DNA of 64,000 nt from DASWJQ01 sp964517315 (GCA_964517315.1 CAZFCJ010000001.1:62001-126000); one strand, 5' to 3'; positions 45,817-54,193 are shown, counted from the stretch's first letter. Made by a program: numbers and translations. The notes: a model not told the origin generated them from the sequence alone.

Positions 45817-46739
45817 GTCCGACTGCCCTATCGCCGAGAGTGCTGGTTTTTGGCAGTCAGGGACAGGTGGGCTGGGAGCTCGTTCGGCGGGAGCCCTCCT
45901 TGGGCCAGGTGATCCCACACACCCGCGAGGATATCGACCTGACGGGTTCGACGCCTTCCGAGCTGAGAAGCTATATTCGGTCCATGGACCCCCATGTGGT
46001 CATCAATGCCGCGGCGTATACGCACGTGGATCGCGCCGAATATGAACAAGAAAAGGCGTGGCTGGTCAACGCTGCTGCGCCCGCCATCATGGCCGACGAA
46101 TGCCGCTCGCTCGGCTCAGCGTTTGTGCATTACTCGACGGATTACGTCTTCGATGGTGAGGCGCGGACTCCTTATCAGGAAGGGGACGCGCCCGCTCCGT
46201 TGAATCACTATGGCCGGACGAAGCTAGAAGGCGAAAGCGCGGTCCAAAACACAGCCGAGTGCTGGCTGATTCTCCGTACAAGCTGGGTCTATGGATTCCG
46301 CAAGAGGAGTTTCCCGGTCAGGGTATTGGAAGGGTCACGAAACCACAGCCTCCTGAGAATTGTCGAAGATCAGGTGGCCAGCCCGACTTGGGCGTCCATG
46401 TTGGCGGACGTTACTGTGAAGTTAGTGGCCATGGCGCTGTCCAACGGTCGGGACTGGATGTTGGAGAGATCGGGAATCTATCATGTCGCCGGCGGTGGAG
46501 AAGCCTCCAGGTTCACCTGGGCCGAGACGATCCTCCAGTTGGATCCTCGGCGTGATGAGCAAGTGTTCGATCAACTGATTCCTGCGAAACGGAGCGATTT
46601 CGCTGGTGCCGCGGAGCGGCCGGCTTATACAGCGCTCGATTGCACCCGGTTGAAGCGCAAATTCGACGTTGAGCTGCCCACCTGGGATCGGGCGCTTCAG
46701 GCAGCGATGACCGCGGAGGGAATTCGTGAGCGTGTCTAA
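45813..46739 (+). CDS. rmlD: dTDP-4-dehydrorhamnose reductase
   Basis: A 308-residue RmlD. The NADPH loop is VFGSQGQVGWELVRR near the start, followed by VINAAAYTHVDRAEYEQEKAW, HYSTDYVFDGEARTPYQEGD and YGRTKLEGESAV (Y-x-x-x-K). It reduces dTDP-4-keto-rhamnose to dTDP-L-rhamnose. The preceding enzyme of the pathway, the 3,5-epimerase RmlC, is not in the window, so it must be encoded elsewhere or the product sugar differs. Its end overlaps the gmhB-like start by 14 bases. Confidence 0.94.
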   Translation: MSPTALSPRVLVFGSQGQVGWELVRREPSLGQVIPHTREDIDLTGSTPSELRSYIRSMDPHVVINAAAYTHVDRAEYEQEKAWLVNAAAPAIMADECRSLGSAFVHYSTDYVFDGEARTPYQEGDAPAPLNHYGRTKLEGESAVQNTAECWLILRTSWVYGFRKRSFPVRVLEGSRNHSLLRIVEDQVASPTWASMLADVTVKLVAMALSNGRDWMLERSGIYHVAGGGEASRFTWAETILQLDPRRDEQVFDQLIPAKRSDFAGAAERPAYTALDCTRLKRKFDVELPTWDRALQAAMTAEGIRERV

Positions 46740-47331
46740 CGGCAGTTCAGCGATCTTTCTCGATCGCGACGGCGTGATTATTGAGAACCGAGCGCAATAC
46801 GTCCGAGACTGGTCCGATGTTGCATTCCTTCCGGGCTCGCTGGAAGCTTTGCGCCTCCTCGCATACACGCGGCATAAGGTCGTCATTGTCACCAACCAGT
46901 CCGTCGTGGGACGGGGCTTGATCACATTGGTGCAGGCTAATGAGATCAACCTCCGTCTTCAGGAAGAGGTGGAACGTCAAGACGGGAGAATTGATGGAAT
47001 TTACATGTGTCCTCATGCGCCTGCAGACGCTTGCGACTGTCGAAAGCCAGCTCCCGGGCTGATCCAGAGGGCGTCAGAGGAACACAGCATTGATTTGGGT
47101 CGGTCCTTGCTGATCGGAGACGCCATCAGCGATCTGCGGGCCGGGCGTGCCGCGGGCATCCCTCGCGTAGGCCTTGTCGAAACCGGCCGTGGGCGGAAGG
47201 AGATGGTCAAATATGGAAAGAGTGAGAATGTAAGCTTTCCCGTTTTCACCGATCTCTTGGAGGCCACGATCAGGTCGCTGCAGATTTCAGAGCTGGTCGA
47301 AGATCCTCGTCGAGATTGCCTTGGTGGGTGA
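46726..47331 (+). CDS. gmhB: D-glycero-D-manno-heptose-1,7-bisphosphate 7-phosphatase-like
   Basis: A 201-residue HAD-family phosphatase of the GmhB type. Motif I is IFLDRDGVIIENRAQYV with the nucleophilic Asp, motif II is VIVTNQSVVGRG, the zinc-type loop has YMCPHAPADACDCRKPAPG with its Cys/His ligands, and motif IV is LLIGDAISDLRAGRAAG. It removes the C7 phosphate of heptose bisphosphate and pairs with the HddA-like kinase and GmhA-like domain 33 kb upstream. The start is GTG with GGAGGG upstream. Confidence 0.9.
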   Translation: MSVSNGSSAIFLDRDGVIIENRAQYVRDWSDVAFLPGSLEALRLLAYTRHKVVIVTNQSVVGRGLITLVQANEINLRLQEEVERQDGRIDGIYMCPHAPADACDCRKPAPGLIQRASEEHSIDLGRSLLIGDAISDLRAGRAAGIPRVGLVETGRGRKEMVKYGKSENVSFPVFTDLLEATIRSLQISELVEDPRRDCLGG

Positions 47332-47384
47332 GACGTCCGAGGTGGGGCCAATCGCCGTCGGAAAGGTGAGGGTGGATCAGGTTT

Positions 47385-48530
47385 TTGAACTCAAGTGACC
47401 CCTCGCGAGATTTCAGTCACCGGAAGACCTTCCCAGGAACTGTAGGAGGTCCCTTTGAAGTCCTGGTGACGACGGGCAACCTTATTGAGGAACTGCCCAA
47501 TTTCGTCTTTCTCCCGCTGCTGCTCCTGCTGGCCATAGCGCCTAATTTTGCGAGCTGGCCGAGAGCGCTAGGGTTGTTCGCCTTTTTTCTCGCCGATTGG
47601 CTCCTCATCGCTCTCCTTCCCCGGTGGGAGATTTCATATGGACCCTCGAAGCCACAGGCCTTGCTGCTGGCCATACTGCGCCTTCCGTTCGGGTTTCTCC
47701 CGGGCCTGTTGTTTTGGGGGGTGCAGCTGTTAGGAACTGTATTGGTTGTCGATGGCTTTTGGCTGGAGCCACAACGACTAAGTGTCGACCGTCAGTCGAT
47801 GAAGACCGAAAAACTGGAGCCTGGCCGGACCCTCCGAATCCTGCATTTTGGCGACCTGCACATGGAGCGGATGCGGCGTATCGATCACCATTTGATCCGC
47901 ACAATCCAAGATCTGAAACCCGACCTCATCCTCTTCACAGGCGACACACTGAGTTATTCAAACGTCGATGACCCGATCGCATGGGAATCGGCCAGCCGTG
48001 TCTTCCGAAATCTTGAAGCGCCGTTAGGGGTGTATGCCGTACCTGGGAGCCCTCCGGTGGATCCTGACCACGCGTTGGAGTCTGTTTACCGAGGCACATC
48101 GGTCCGGCTGCTGGCGGATGAAAGCACCTTTATTTCGTTGGGTCAACGTAAGATCGAGCTGATCGGCGTACGCTGTTCACACAAGCCGTTCGTCGACGGT
48201 CCCAAGCTGAAGGAGTTGACGGACAAACCGACGAACCACTTCCGCTTACTTCTCTATCATTCCCCGGATCTCGCTCCGGCGGCCGCCCGTCAAGACATTG
48301 ATCTTCAACTATCGGGTCACACTCATGGTGGCCAAGTCAGGCTCCCGCTGTTCGGGGCGCTCTACACCTCCTCGCTGTACGGTAAGAAGTTTGAGGTCGG
48401 ACGCAAGAAAATCAGTGACATGATTCTCTACGTCACGCGGGGTATTGGCATGGAAGGGATGAGTGCACCCAGGGTGCGCTTCCTCTGCCGCCCTCAGATC
48501 ACCCTGTGGGAACTGTCCTGTCCTGAATGA
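47385..48530 (+). CDS. Membrane-linked metallophosphoesterase with degraded GNHD motif
   Basis: A 381-residue protein. Three hydrophobic segments fill residues 30-130 (FVFLPLLLLLAIAP, LLAILRLPFGFLPGLLFWG). The phosphoesterase domain follows: LHFGDLHMERM near residue 155, ILFTGDTLSYSN near 185, and SGHTHGGQVRLPLFG near 310. The metal-bridging GNHD/E motif, expected after VYAV, reads PGSPPVDPDH, so one metal ligand set is missing and catalysis may be lost or altered. The TTG start at 47385 is uncertain; a GTG at about 47467 follows GGAGG. It lies 53 bases after gmhB, at the downstream end of the locus. Confidence 0.8.
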   Translation: MNSSDPSRDFSHRKTFPGTVGGPFEVLVTTGNLIEELPNFVFLPLLLLLAIAPNFASWPRALGLFAFFLADWLLIALLPRWEISYGPSKPQALLLAILRLPFGFLPGLLFWGVQLLGTVLVVDGFWLEPQRLSVDRQSMKTEKLEPGRTLRILHFGDLHMERMRRIDHHLIRTIQDLKPDLILFTGDTLSYSNVDDPIAWESASRVFRNLEAPLGVYAVPGSPPVDPDHALESVYRGTSVRLLADESTFISLGQRKIELIGVRCSHKPFVDGPKLKELTDKPTNHFRLLLYHSPDLAPAAARQDIDLQLSGHTHGGQVRLPLFGALYTSSLYGKKFEVGRKKISDMILYVTRGIGMEGMSAPRVRFLCRPQITLWELSCPE

Positions 48531-48974
48531 GGGAGGTGGAGACGCCTTTCCACTCTGTCTTCCTCCTCGGTCGATTCCACCCCCAACGAACGCTAACCTT
48601 TCAACTCATAGCTCGGTGATCAATGGATACGCCCGAGGTGCGGCCGGGCGCTCCAAGAAAGGGCCAGTGACTCGGCTCAACACTTGTAAGTGAAAAAAAT
48701 TTCACTTAGTTTCAAACCTTAGTCCCCGTTCGCTTTCTCGAAATCGGCGCGTGCAAACGGACGCTGGTCCGATGCGGATAAAATGCCTGCCTCCGCTGTC
48801 CAAGCCGAGGTGACATCGCGGTTGCGCACGCCCGTTGTCCATCCCCTGGGAACCGTACCGACCAATCCACAAACGCAATGCTTCGTCATGCCAGACCAGG
48901 GGTCCGCTCACCCCTATGGAGGGGCGTCTTCGGTCGGGAAAGCTTGGATCAGCTCTCTCTTTGGAGCAGAAGAT
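48531..48974. other. Intergenic region at the end of the polysaccharide locus, 444 bp
   Basis: No gene is supported. The frame of the response regulator is open back to 48783, but that part has no family likeness. The notable element is the A/T-rich inverted repeat at 48688-48707. This region probably contains the promoter of the response regulator. Confidence 0.55.
48688..48707. promoter_or_regulatory. A/T-rich inverted repeat upstream of response regulator
   Basis: AAGTGAAA, four A, TTTCACTT: perfect eight-base arms, 268 bases before the response regulator start. It could be an operator for a dimeric regulator or a weak terminator of the upstream locus; the sequence does not decide. Confidence 0.45.
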
Positions 48975-49670
48975 ATGCATATCAGAAAAAATGACCCCAG
49001 GATTCTGATCGTGGACGATGATGTACTTGCCTGCGAGGCCCTGCGCCTCAGGCTCGTGCAAGCGCAGATGAATGTCGTCGATGTTGTGCACAACGGATTG
49101 GACGCGGTTGATCTCGTCAAGGGCCTCAGCCCTGATATCGTTCTATGGGACGACACACTGAAGGATATGGATGGCGTCAGTGCCCTGAAGCGCATCCAGA
49201 AAATTCGTCCCGGGCTGCCTTTAATGATCATGACGGGCCGGGGGACGCCGAAGCGAGCTGCCAGCGCATTGGCGGAAGGGGCATTTGCGGTCATTGATAA
49301 GACCAGAATTGACCTTAGGCGTCTTCCAGATATGATCCGGGTTCTCGCCCGGGGCCATGGAGCCATCGTGGAAGCAGAACTCCTTCGCGAATTGGTTGTG
49401 AACGCATCGAGCCTCCATCTGAACCAAAATTCGGACCCCAGCCCCGAACTGCAAAGGGACCATTCAAGCGAAGAACTTTCTTTCCGTGAGTTCGGGATTC
49501 TCCAGCTCTTTGTGAACGACTATCGCGATGAGGAAATCGCGGCGGAGCTCTCATTGGATGTCGGAACTGTCAGAGATGACTTGGCGAGGATTTGCCGTAA
49601 ATTGCAGGTTGAGGATGGTTCTTCTTTAGGGATAGTCGCCGCCCGATTGGGCTTTCTCGACGAGTGGTGA
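48975..49670 (+). CDS. LuxR-type response regulator with atypical receiver
   Basis: A 231-residue two-domain regulator. The receiver (residues 8-130) has ILIVDDD near residue 10, the phosphoacceptor region DIVLWDDTLKDMDG with Asp59, the conserved Thr in MIMTGRG and Lys109 in VIDKTR. The usual Met-Pro after the phosphoacceptor is Leu-Lys here. The C-terminal LuxR-like helix-turn-helix, residues about 170-220, has LSFREFGILQLF and DEEIAAELSLDVGTVRDDLA, somewhat degenerate. ATG 48975 has GGAG eight bases upstream. It converges with the regulator at 49824-50528 and follows the glycan locus, so it may control that locus. No sensor kinase is adjacent. Confidence 0.85.
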   Translation: MHIRKNDPRILIVDDDVLACEALRLRLVQAQMNVVDVVHNGLDAVDLVKGLSPDIVLWDDTLKDMDGVSALKRIQKIRPGLPLMIMTGRGTPKRAASALAEGAFAVIDKTRIDLRRLPDMIRVLARGHGAIVEAELLRELVVNASSLHLNQNSDPSPELQRDHSSEELSFREFGILQLFVNDYRDEEIAAELSLDVGTVRDDLARICRKLQVEDGSSLGIVAARLGFLDEW

Positions 49671-49823
49671 ATCCGTGATTCGGGTAGTTCCAAGCGGCCC
49701 ATACCGAAAGGGTCCGATCCGCGCGTGAAGCGAACCTGAAGTTACCGGCGGGAAAGGGCGCACTGAACCCGGGGGCCTGCGCAGATCGTTCCTGCCGCGT
49801 TTCGGTCGGCCCGGCCCGCCTGT

Positions 49824-50528
49824 CTAACTCGATTCTTCGTTCTGAGCCTCTGGAGTAATTCCCTGGCGAAGCGCCACGATCGCGGCTTGCGTTCGATCGG
49901 AGACCTTCAATTTATGATATATGCTGCTGACATGGCTCTTTACGGTGTTATAGCTGATGCTCAGAGCTTCGCCGATCTCATGGTTCGTCAGTCCACCGGC
50001 AATGAGCTTTAGCACTTCTAGTTCCTGCCGTGTCAAGTTTTGAGTGAGATCGCTGCCTTCTTCTGGGGCATCGAGGTCCGCCTGACCTGCAGCGATTTGC
50101 TTGGCCGCCTCTTGGAGGAGCTGTTGGTCGATCACCATCGCATCCCCGTCGAGCACGAGACGCACAGTCTCGCTCAGCGTGTCAAGGTCCGAGACCCGCT
50201 TGACCAGGTAGCCATTTGCGCCAGCTGCGATCGATTGGGTCACGAACTGGACTTTCGATTGTCCGGTCAACATGATCACGCGTGTCTCCGGTGAAGTGGA
50301 TTTCACAACCGACAGGACTTCGAATCCATCCATGTCGGGCATCGTGATGTCGAGCAGCAGGAGATCCGGGTGGTTATTGGCAACAAAGCTGACGGCGTCC
50401 TGACCGTCATGCACCACCGTCAGATTTTCATACCCGGTTCTTTCGAGGTGAAGGTGAATCAGATGGCACACGAACGGGTCATCGTCCGCGATCAATATGC
50501 TGGGGGCGCTTCCTCCGGCGTCTGACAT
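49824..50528 (-). CDS. NarL/FixJ-type response regulator
   Basis: A 234-residue regulator with all usual features. The receiver has ILIADDDPFV, phosphoacceptor Asp60 in LLLLDITMPDMDGFEVL, Thr in VIMLTGQSK and Lys in NGYLVKRVS. After a linker, the LuxR helix-turn-helix reads LTRQELEVLKLIAGGLTNHE, then SISYNTVKSHVSSIYHKLKV near residue 200. It should bind DNA as a phosphorylated dimer. It converges with the regulator at 48975 with 153 bases between the stops, and no kinase gene is next to it. Confidence 0.93.
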   Translation of the reverse strand: MSDAGGSAPSILIADDDPFVCHLIHLHLERTGYENLTVVHDGQDAVSFVANNHPDLLLLDITMPDMDGFEVLSVVKSTSPETRVIMLTGQSKVQFVTQSIAAGANGYLVKRVSDLDTLSETVRLVLDGDAMVIDQQLLQEAAKQIAAGQADLDAPEEGSDLTQNLTRQELEVLKLIAGGLTNHEIGEALSISYNTVKSHVSSIYHKLKVSDRTQAAIVALRQGITPEAQNEESS

Positions 50529-50972
50529 CGCTTCATTCGTTACAACGAGGATTTTGCCGGCGCGTAACAGTCGTTTCAGGGGGTTTCTGGGTCACGATCG
50601 CCGTTTCCCACCTCTCGTCGTTCAAGGGTGCTGCATCTGCATCGATACCGAGGCCAAGATGAGTCGGTATCTCCTACAAAGAAGGCCCCTTGCTGAGGAA
50701 GTTGCCGATTTCACCGGTGCAACCGTCCTGAATTAATCCTGGACGGGTGGGATCTGGCTTTCTGGTCGCGTATCGTTGTGAAGTTCAGTGAGCTACGAGA
50801 GGATATGCCCACGGTGAAGGAGGAATTGGCCTTGCCGCGCGCGCTTGAATAAGCGGTCCCGGCGAAGCCGAAGATACGGTTTGGCGTCCGCTGGGCTTCG
50901 CGAGGAGCGCGTGAAAGGTCCCCCATACATTTTTCTCCAAACGAACGGCCATATCGGCCGAAATCATCTGAG

Positions 50973-50997
50973 GCCCCCATCATCGGGGGCTTTTTTT
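50973..50997 (+). terminator. Intrinsic terminator
   Basis: Six-base-pair GC stem (GCCCCC with GGGGGC), loop ATCATC, then seven T (50991-50997). It faces the + strand, yet no + strand gene lies directly upstream (the nearest is on the minus strand), which suggests an unannotated small transcript. Confidence 0.75.
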
Positions 50998-51186
50998 ATT
51001 ATAGGGTCTTTTTGTCCATGGCGATCATGTGTCGCCGGCTCTGCGCTGCTATTCAGCGGTCTCAGACGACGGAAGAGACGACCAGCCCGTAAGCCGCTAC
51101 TGATCCTGGTCGTCGGAAAAACGCTTGTGGAACTGTTCCATGGATGCCTCCTGACATGAGATGAGGCAACCAGAATGGGTGTTCAC

Positions 51187-51278
51187 CTTTCAACTTCAAA
51201 CGGTTCGCCTTCGAACTGTAAACAGTTCGCTTTTGAACTGCAAACGGTTCGCTTTTGAATTTCAAATGACAGTTCAAA
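51187..51278. repeat. Phased 22-bp tandem repeat array
   Basis: GTTCGC recurs at 51203, 51225 and 51247, and the CAAAC/TAAAC core recurs at 51197, 51219, 51241 and 51263: an exact 22-base period over about four units. Within units the sequence forms GAACTG-TAAA-CAGTTC (51213-51228) and near copies. A 22-base spacing places each palindrome on the same DNA face. Confidence 0.8.
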
Positions 51279-51534
51279 TCCACGCGGTTGACTCATCATG
51301 ACGATTGAAATAGAATGCAATCCAACATGAGGTACAGTAATTTTCTGTCTGCGTTGCCGACGCGTCGTTTCTGGATCCCCAGTCCCCTCTGCCGCTGTCC
51401 GAGCGGGAACCGTAGCACCTCGCTCGGCGCGCTGATGTCTGCCTTCTAACCGCGACCGAAATCCACCTTACAACTAGGTGCAACGGTTCCCCTGAGCTTT
51501 TCGGCTGAGTGTGGAGCGTTCACCTGAGATCTGA

Positions 51535-51562
51535 CCCCAGGAGAATGCTCCTGGGGTTCTTG
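51535..51562 (+). terminator. Strong hairpin, terminator-like
   Basis: Perfect nine-pair stem CCCCAGGAG/CTCCTGGGG (51535-51543 with 51548-51556), loop AATG, followed by TTCTTG. The T-tract is imperfect. It lies 170 bases before the sulfur transporter gene and would insulate it from upstream transcription. Confidence 0.55.
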
Positions 51563-51731
51563 CTTCGAAGGCTAACCAGGTATAGGTGCAAGTTCAAAAC
51601 GTCAGGACCTATTGATGCGAACGATCTGGAATGTTGGCTCGATTCACGGAATTGAAGGCAGCTCGACAGGATCCGGCTGACAGAATGAAAGGGTCAAACG
51701 GGAAAAATCGTCAGCACGGGGAGGTGATTAT

Positions 51732-52973
51732 TTGACAACGAGTACGAATACATCTGCGCGCACCCCGGCAAGCCGAGTGGACTGGCAACCCACCGCTGCA
51801 GTACTGGTGCTGGCGGGCGCGATCGTAGTCGCGGTCTGGGCCGGAAGAGCCGATCCGGAGCTGGCCATCTTCTGGCTCTTTGGGATGGCGTTCGGTTTTG
51901 TACTGCAGCGCAGCCGCTTTTGTTTCACATCAGCGTTCCGAGATTTGTTCCTGCTCCGAGACGGGAGAGTGATGAAGGGCGTCATCGTTGGCATGAGCGT
52001 GGCCGCCATCGGCTTCTCCGTTGTGATGAGCGATCAGTTACCCAACGCCCGGATTGGAGCTGTCATGACCGAGGCCCATGCCTCCCCGCTGGCCATTTCC
52101 TTGGCGGTCGGTGGGGTGGCCTTCGGACTGGGTATGGTCCTCGCGGGGGGCTGCGTTTCCGGTTCGATGTACCGCATGGCGGAAGGCTATCTGGGATCAT
52201 GGGTCGCCTTCGCCGGGATCATCACTGGACTCGTCGCGGCAGTCTTTACCTGGAACTGGTGGTGGCAAGTAGATATCAGTCGGGCGCCCCGGATCTGGCT
52301 GCCGAATTCCATTGGTTATGGAGGGGCCTTGGCCGTCACGGCGCTGGTCCTGGTCGGAGCGTACGTTTTTGTGCTCTGGTGGGAGTCACGGAGCGGATTG
52401 GTCGTCCCGATGGAGGCTTCATCATCGCCGGACACGGAGAGCTTCAAAGATAAGCTGCGCTCCACGTACCGCTCGATTTTCGTTCGCGGATGGCCGGCGA
52501 TTGCGGGCGGAGCCGCGCTTGGGGTGCTCAATGTCTTCCTGTTCAGCTACGAGCATCCCTGGCGGATCACGGGTGAGCTGAGCGCGTGGGGCAGCGCGGT
52601 CGCGACAAGGATCGGTCTGGCCCCGCCGGCTCTGCTGGGTGTCGACAGCCTGGCCGGGTGCACGGTCTCGGGTGCGGAGGGCGGCTTCTTCAACCACATG
52701 ACGCTGTCCAATCTCGGCCTGCTGCTCGGCGCTTTTGTAGCGGCGCTGCTGGCGCATGAGTTCAAGCTGCGAGCACCTCGAAAGAAGGTCCGCTACGTGC
52801 AGTCACTGGGCGGCGGATTGTTGATGGGCTACGGCGCAGGGCTCGCGATCGGCTGCACCGTTGGCGCGTTCTTCTCCGCCATTCCGTCGTTGGGCGCGAA
52901 TGGCTGGCTGTTCGCAGGGGCACTTACGTTCGGGGCGTATCTGGGGGTCAAGGCCCTCAAATTGCTGCCCTGA
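51732..52973 (+). CDS. YeeE/YedE-family sulfur-compound transporter
   Basis: A 413-residue membrane protein with about ten helices. Cysteines typical of the thiosulfate-channel family are present: SRFCFTSAFRD near residue 64, LAGGCVSGSMYRMAEG near 140, LAGCTVSGAEGGFFNH near 310 and IGCTVGAFFSAIPS near 375. The family is thought to pass thiosulfate along a relay of such cysteines; substrate here is inferred. The start is TTG, supported by GGGGAGGTGAT just upstream. It heads a five-gene unit with TusA-like and rhodanese genes, as expected for persulfide handling. Confidence 0.92.
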   Translation: MTTSTNTSARTPASRVDWQPTAAVLVLAGAIVVAVWAGRADPELAIFWLFGMAFGFVLQRSRFCFTSAFRDLFLLRDGRVMKGVIVGMSVAAIGFSVVMSDQLPNARIGAVMTEAHASPLAISLAVGGVAFGLGMVLAGGCVSGSMYRMAEGYLGSWVAFAGIITGLVAAVFTWNWWWQVDISRAPRIWLPNSIGYGGALAVTALVLVGAYVFVLWWESRSGLVVPMEASSSPDTESFKDKLRSTYRSIFVRGWPAIAGGAALGVLNVFLFSYEHPWRITGELSAWGSAVATRIGLAPPALLGVDSLAGCTVSGAEGGFFNHMTLSNLGLLLGAFVAALLAHEFKLRAPRKKVRYVQSLGGGLLMGYGAGLAIGCTVGAFFSAIPSLGANGWLFAGALTFGAYLGVKALKLLP

Positions 52974-52994
52974 GAAAGAAGGAGCAAGTTCATC

Positions 52995-53213
52995 ATGGAA
53001 TTAGACGTTCGAGGCGAGATCTGCCCGTATCCGATGATGAAAGCCGTCGAGGCGATGAAGTCGCTGCCCGAAGGCGAGATCATCGAGGTCTACACAGATC
53101 ACCCGCCTTGTTTGGAGACGATCCCGGCGCAAGCCGAGCGCCTGGATTTTGAGGTCTCCATCGAGAAAATTGGTTACCCCGAGTGGCGCATGACGCTGAG
53201 TCGGAAGACATAG
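52995..53213 (+). CDS. TusA/SirA-family sulfur carrier protein
   Basis: A 72-residue protein, the normal size of TusA-like carriers. It starts MELDVRGEICPYPMMKAVEA, with the family C-P-x-P motif and Cys10 as the persulfide-carrying residue. The remaining sequence gives the two-layer alpha/beta fold (EIIEVYTDHPPCLETIPA). A second cysteine in HPPCLET is extra. YeeE-type transporters are often paired with a TusA-like partner (YeeD), so it likely receives sulfur from the transporter. AAGGAG lies 11 bases before the ATG. Confidence 0.93.
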   Translation: MELDVRGEICPYPMMKAVEAMKSLPEGEIIEVYTDHPPCLETIPAQAERLDFEVSIEKIGYPEWRMTLSRKT

Positions 53214-53220
53214 CACGGTC

Positions 53221-54048
53221 GTGGATGTTCAGGATTATCCCCGCGCGGACCTGCTGGCCCGGGTTGGGTGGTTGGCCGAGCGGCTGGGGCAGCCGGACCT
53301 ACAGATTGTAGATGTGCGCGCTCCGATGTCCCAACTACAGGTTGGGTACCCTTGGGGGCATATCCCTGGCGCGGTGCATTTTGATTTGAACAGGGTCTTC
53401 TCCGGACGGGAGACCGGGGTGCGGGGCAGCCTAGGACCGCCCGCCGAGGTAAGGGCCGAACTCGAGCGGGCCGATCTGGCTCGAAATAAGATGACCGTCG
53501 TCTATGACGGACCGGGCGGGGCCGCTGCGGCAAAGGCGTTCTGGTTGCTCGAGCTGCTTGACTTCCAGGAAGTGCGTTGGTTGGAGGGCGGGTTCGCCGC
53601 TTGGAAGGTGGCCGGCCAGCCAGTCGCCAAGGATGAACCGGCTGAACCTGAGCAACCGCCGGACATTGAAGTCCGCCCGGATGCCATTGGAGGGGTGACG
53701 CTCGAGTGGCTGCGCGGTCGGCTGGGAGATCCCGGGCTGGCGCTCGTGGATGCCCGAACCCCCGCAGAGTTCGAGGGAGGTCACATCCCTGGGGCGGTGT
53801 TGTTGCCCTGGGACCAGACACTGCAGCCCGGTCCCGCCTGGCGGCTCCGCAGTCCCGAAGCGTTACGAGAGCTGTTTGAGTCGCAGGGAGTCGCGCCGGA
53901 AAAAGAAGTGGTCGCTTACTGCCAAACCGGCGCCCGATCGGCGCAGATCTATTTCGTGTTGCGGCTGCTCGGCTATCCCAGCGTTCGCAACTACGACGGT
54001 TCTTGGGAAGAGTGGGGGGCTCAGCCTGACACACCCAAGGAGACGTGA
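53221..54048 (+). CDS. Two-domain rhodanese sulfurtransferase
   Basis: A 275-residue protein with two rhodanese domains. The first (about 1-135) is inactive: at the nucleophile site it has VVYDGPGGAAAAKAF, Asp instead of Cys. The second (about 150-270) has LVDARTPAEFEGGHIPGAV and the active loop AYCQTGARSAQ with Cys234. The layout fits thiosulfate or 3-mercaptopyruvate sulfurtransferases. The start is GTG, seven bases after the tusA-like stop. It may pass sulfane sulfur between thiosulfate and the TusA-like carrier. Confidence 0.92.
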   Translation: MDVQDYPRADLLARVGWLAERLGQPDLQIVDVRAPMSQLQVGYPWGHIPGAVHFDLNRVFSGRETGVRGSLGPPAEVRAELERADLARNKMTVVYDGPGGAAAAKAFWLLELLDFQEVRWLEGGFAAWKVAGQPVAKDEPAEPEQPPDIEVRPDAIGGVTLEWLRGRLGDPGLALVDARTPAEFEGGHIPGAVLLPWDQTLQPGPAWRLRSPEALRELFESQGVAPEKEVVAYCQTGARSAQIYFVLRLLGYPSVRNYDGSWEEWGAQPDTPKET

Positions 54049-54193
54049 TGACTGTTCCGAATCCATTTGAGTATCGCACTCAGCCGCATTGCGACTGTAC
54101 CGCGCGCGGGTCGTCTTTCGGACTGCCCGCGCCAACCCCACGGCGGAACGAGTCTCCAAACAAGGTGCTTGCGCAAGAAAAGGAAGGTATTCG

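Larger units (their letters stand above)
50529..51731. other. Long non-coding region, 1.2 kb
   Basis: No full gene is supported. Notable contents: short + frames around 50650-50850 (one reads ...EELALPRALE then TAA at about 50850) ahead of the terminator at 50973-50997; the 22-bp repeat array at 51187-51278; a seven-pair hairpin CCGAGCG/CGCTCGG (51399-51427); the nine-pair hairpin at 51535-51556; and GAGGTGAT, the ribosome binding site of the transporter gene at 51732. It may encode a small RNA or a decayed gene. Confidence 0.6.

Noticed and set aside
51187..51278. Possible CRISPR array
   Set aside because: Units are contiguous without unique spacers and no cas gene is near.
53174..54079. 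Minus-strand open frame (301 codons), Arg/Pro/Ala-rich
   Set aside because: Opposite the rhodanese gene; composition typical of a shadow in GC-rich DNA.
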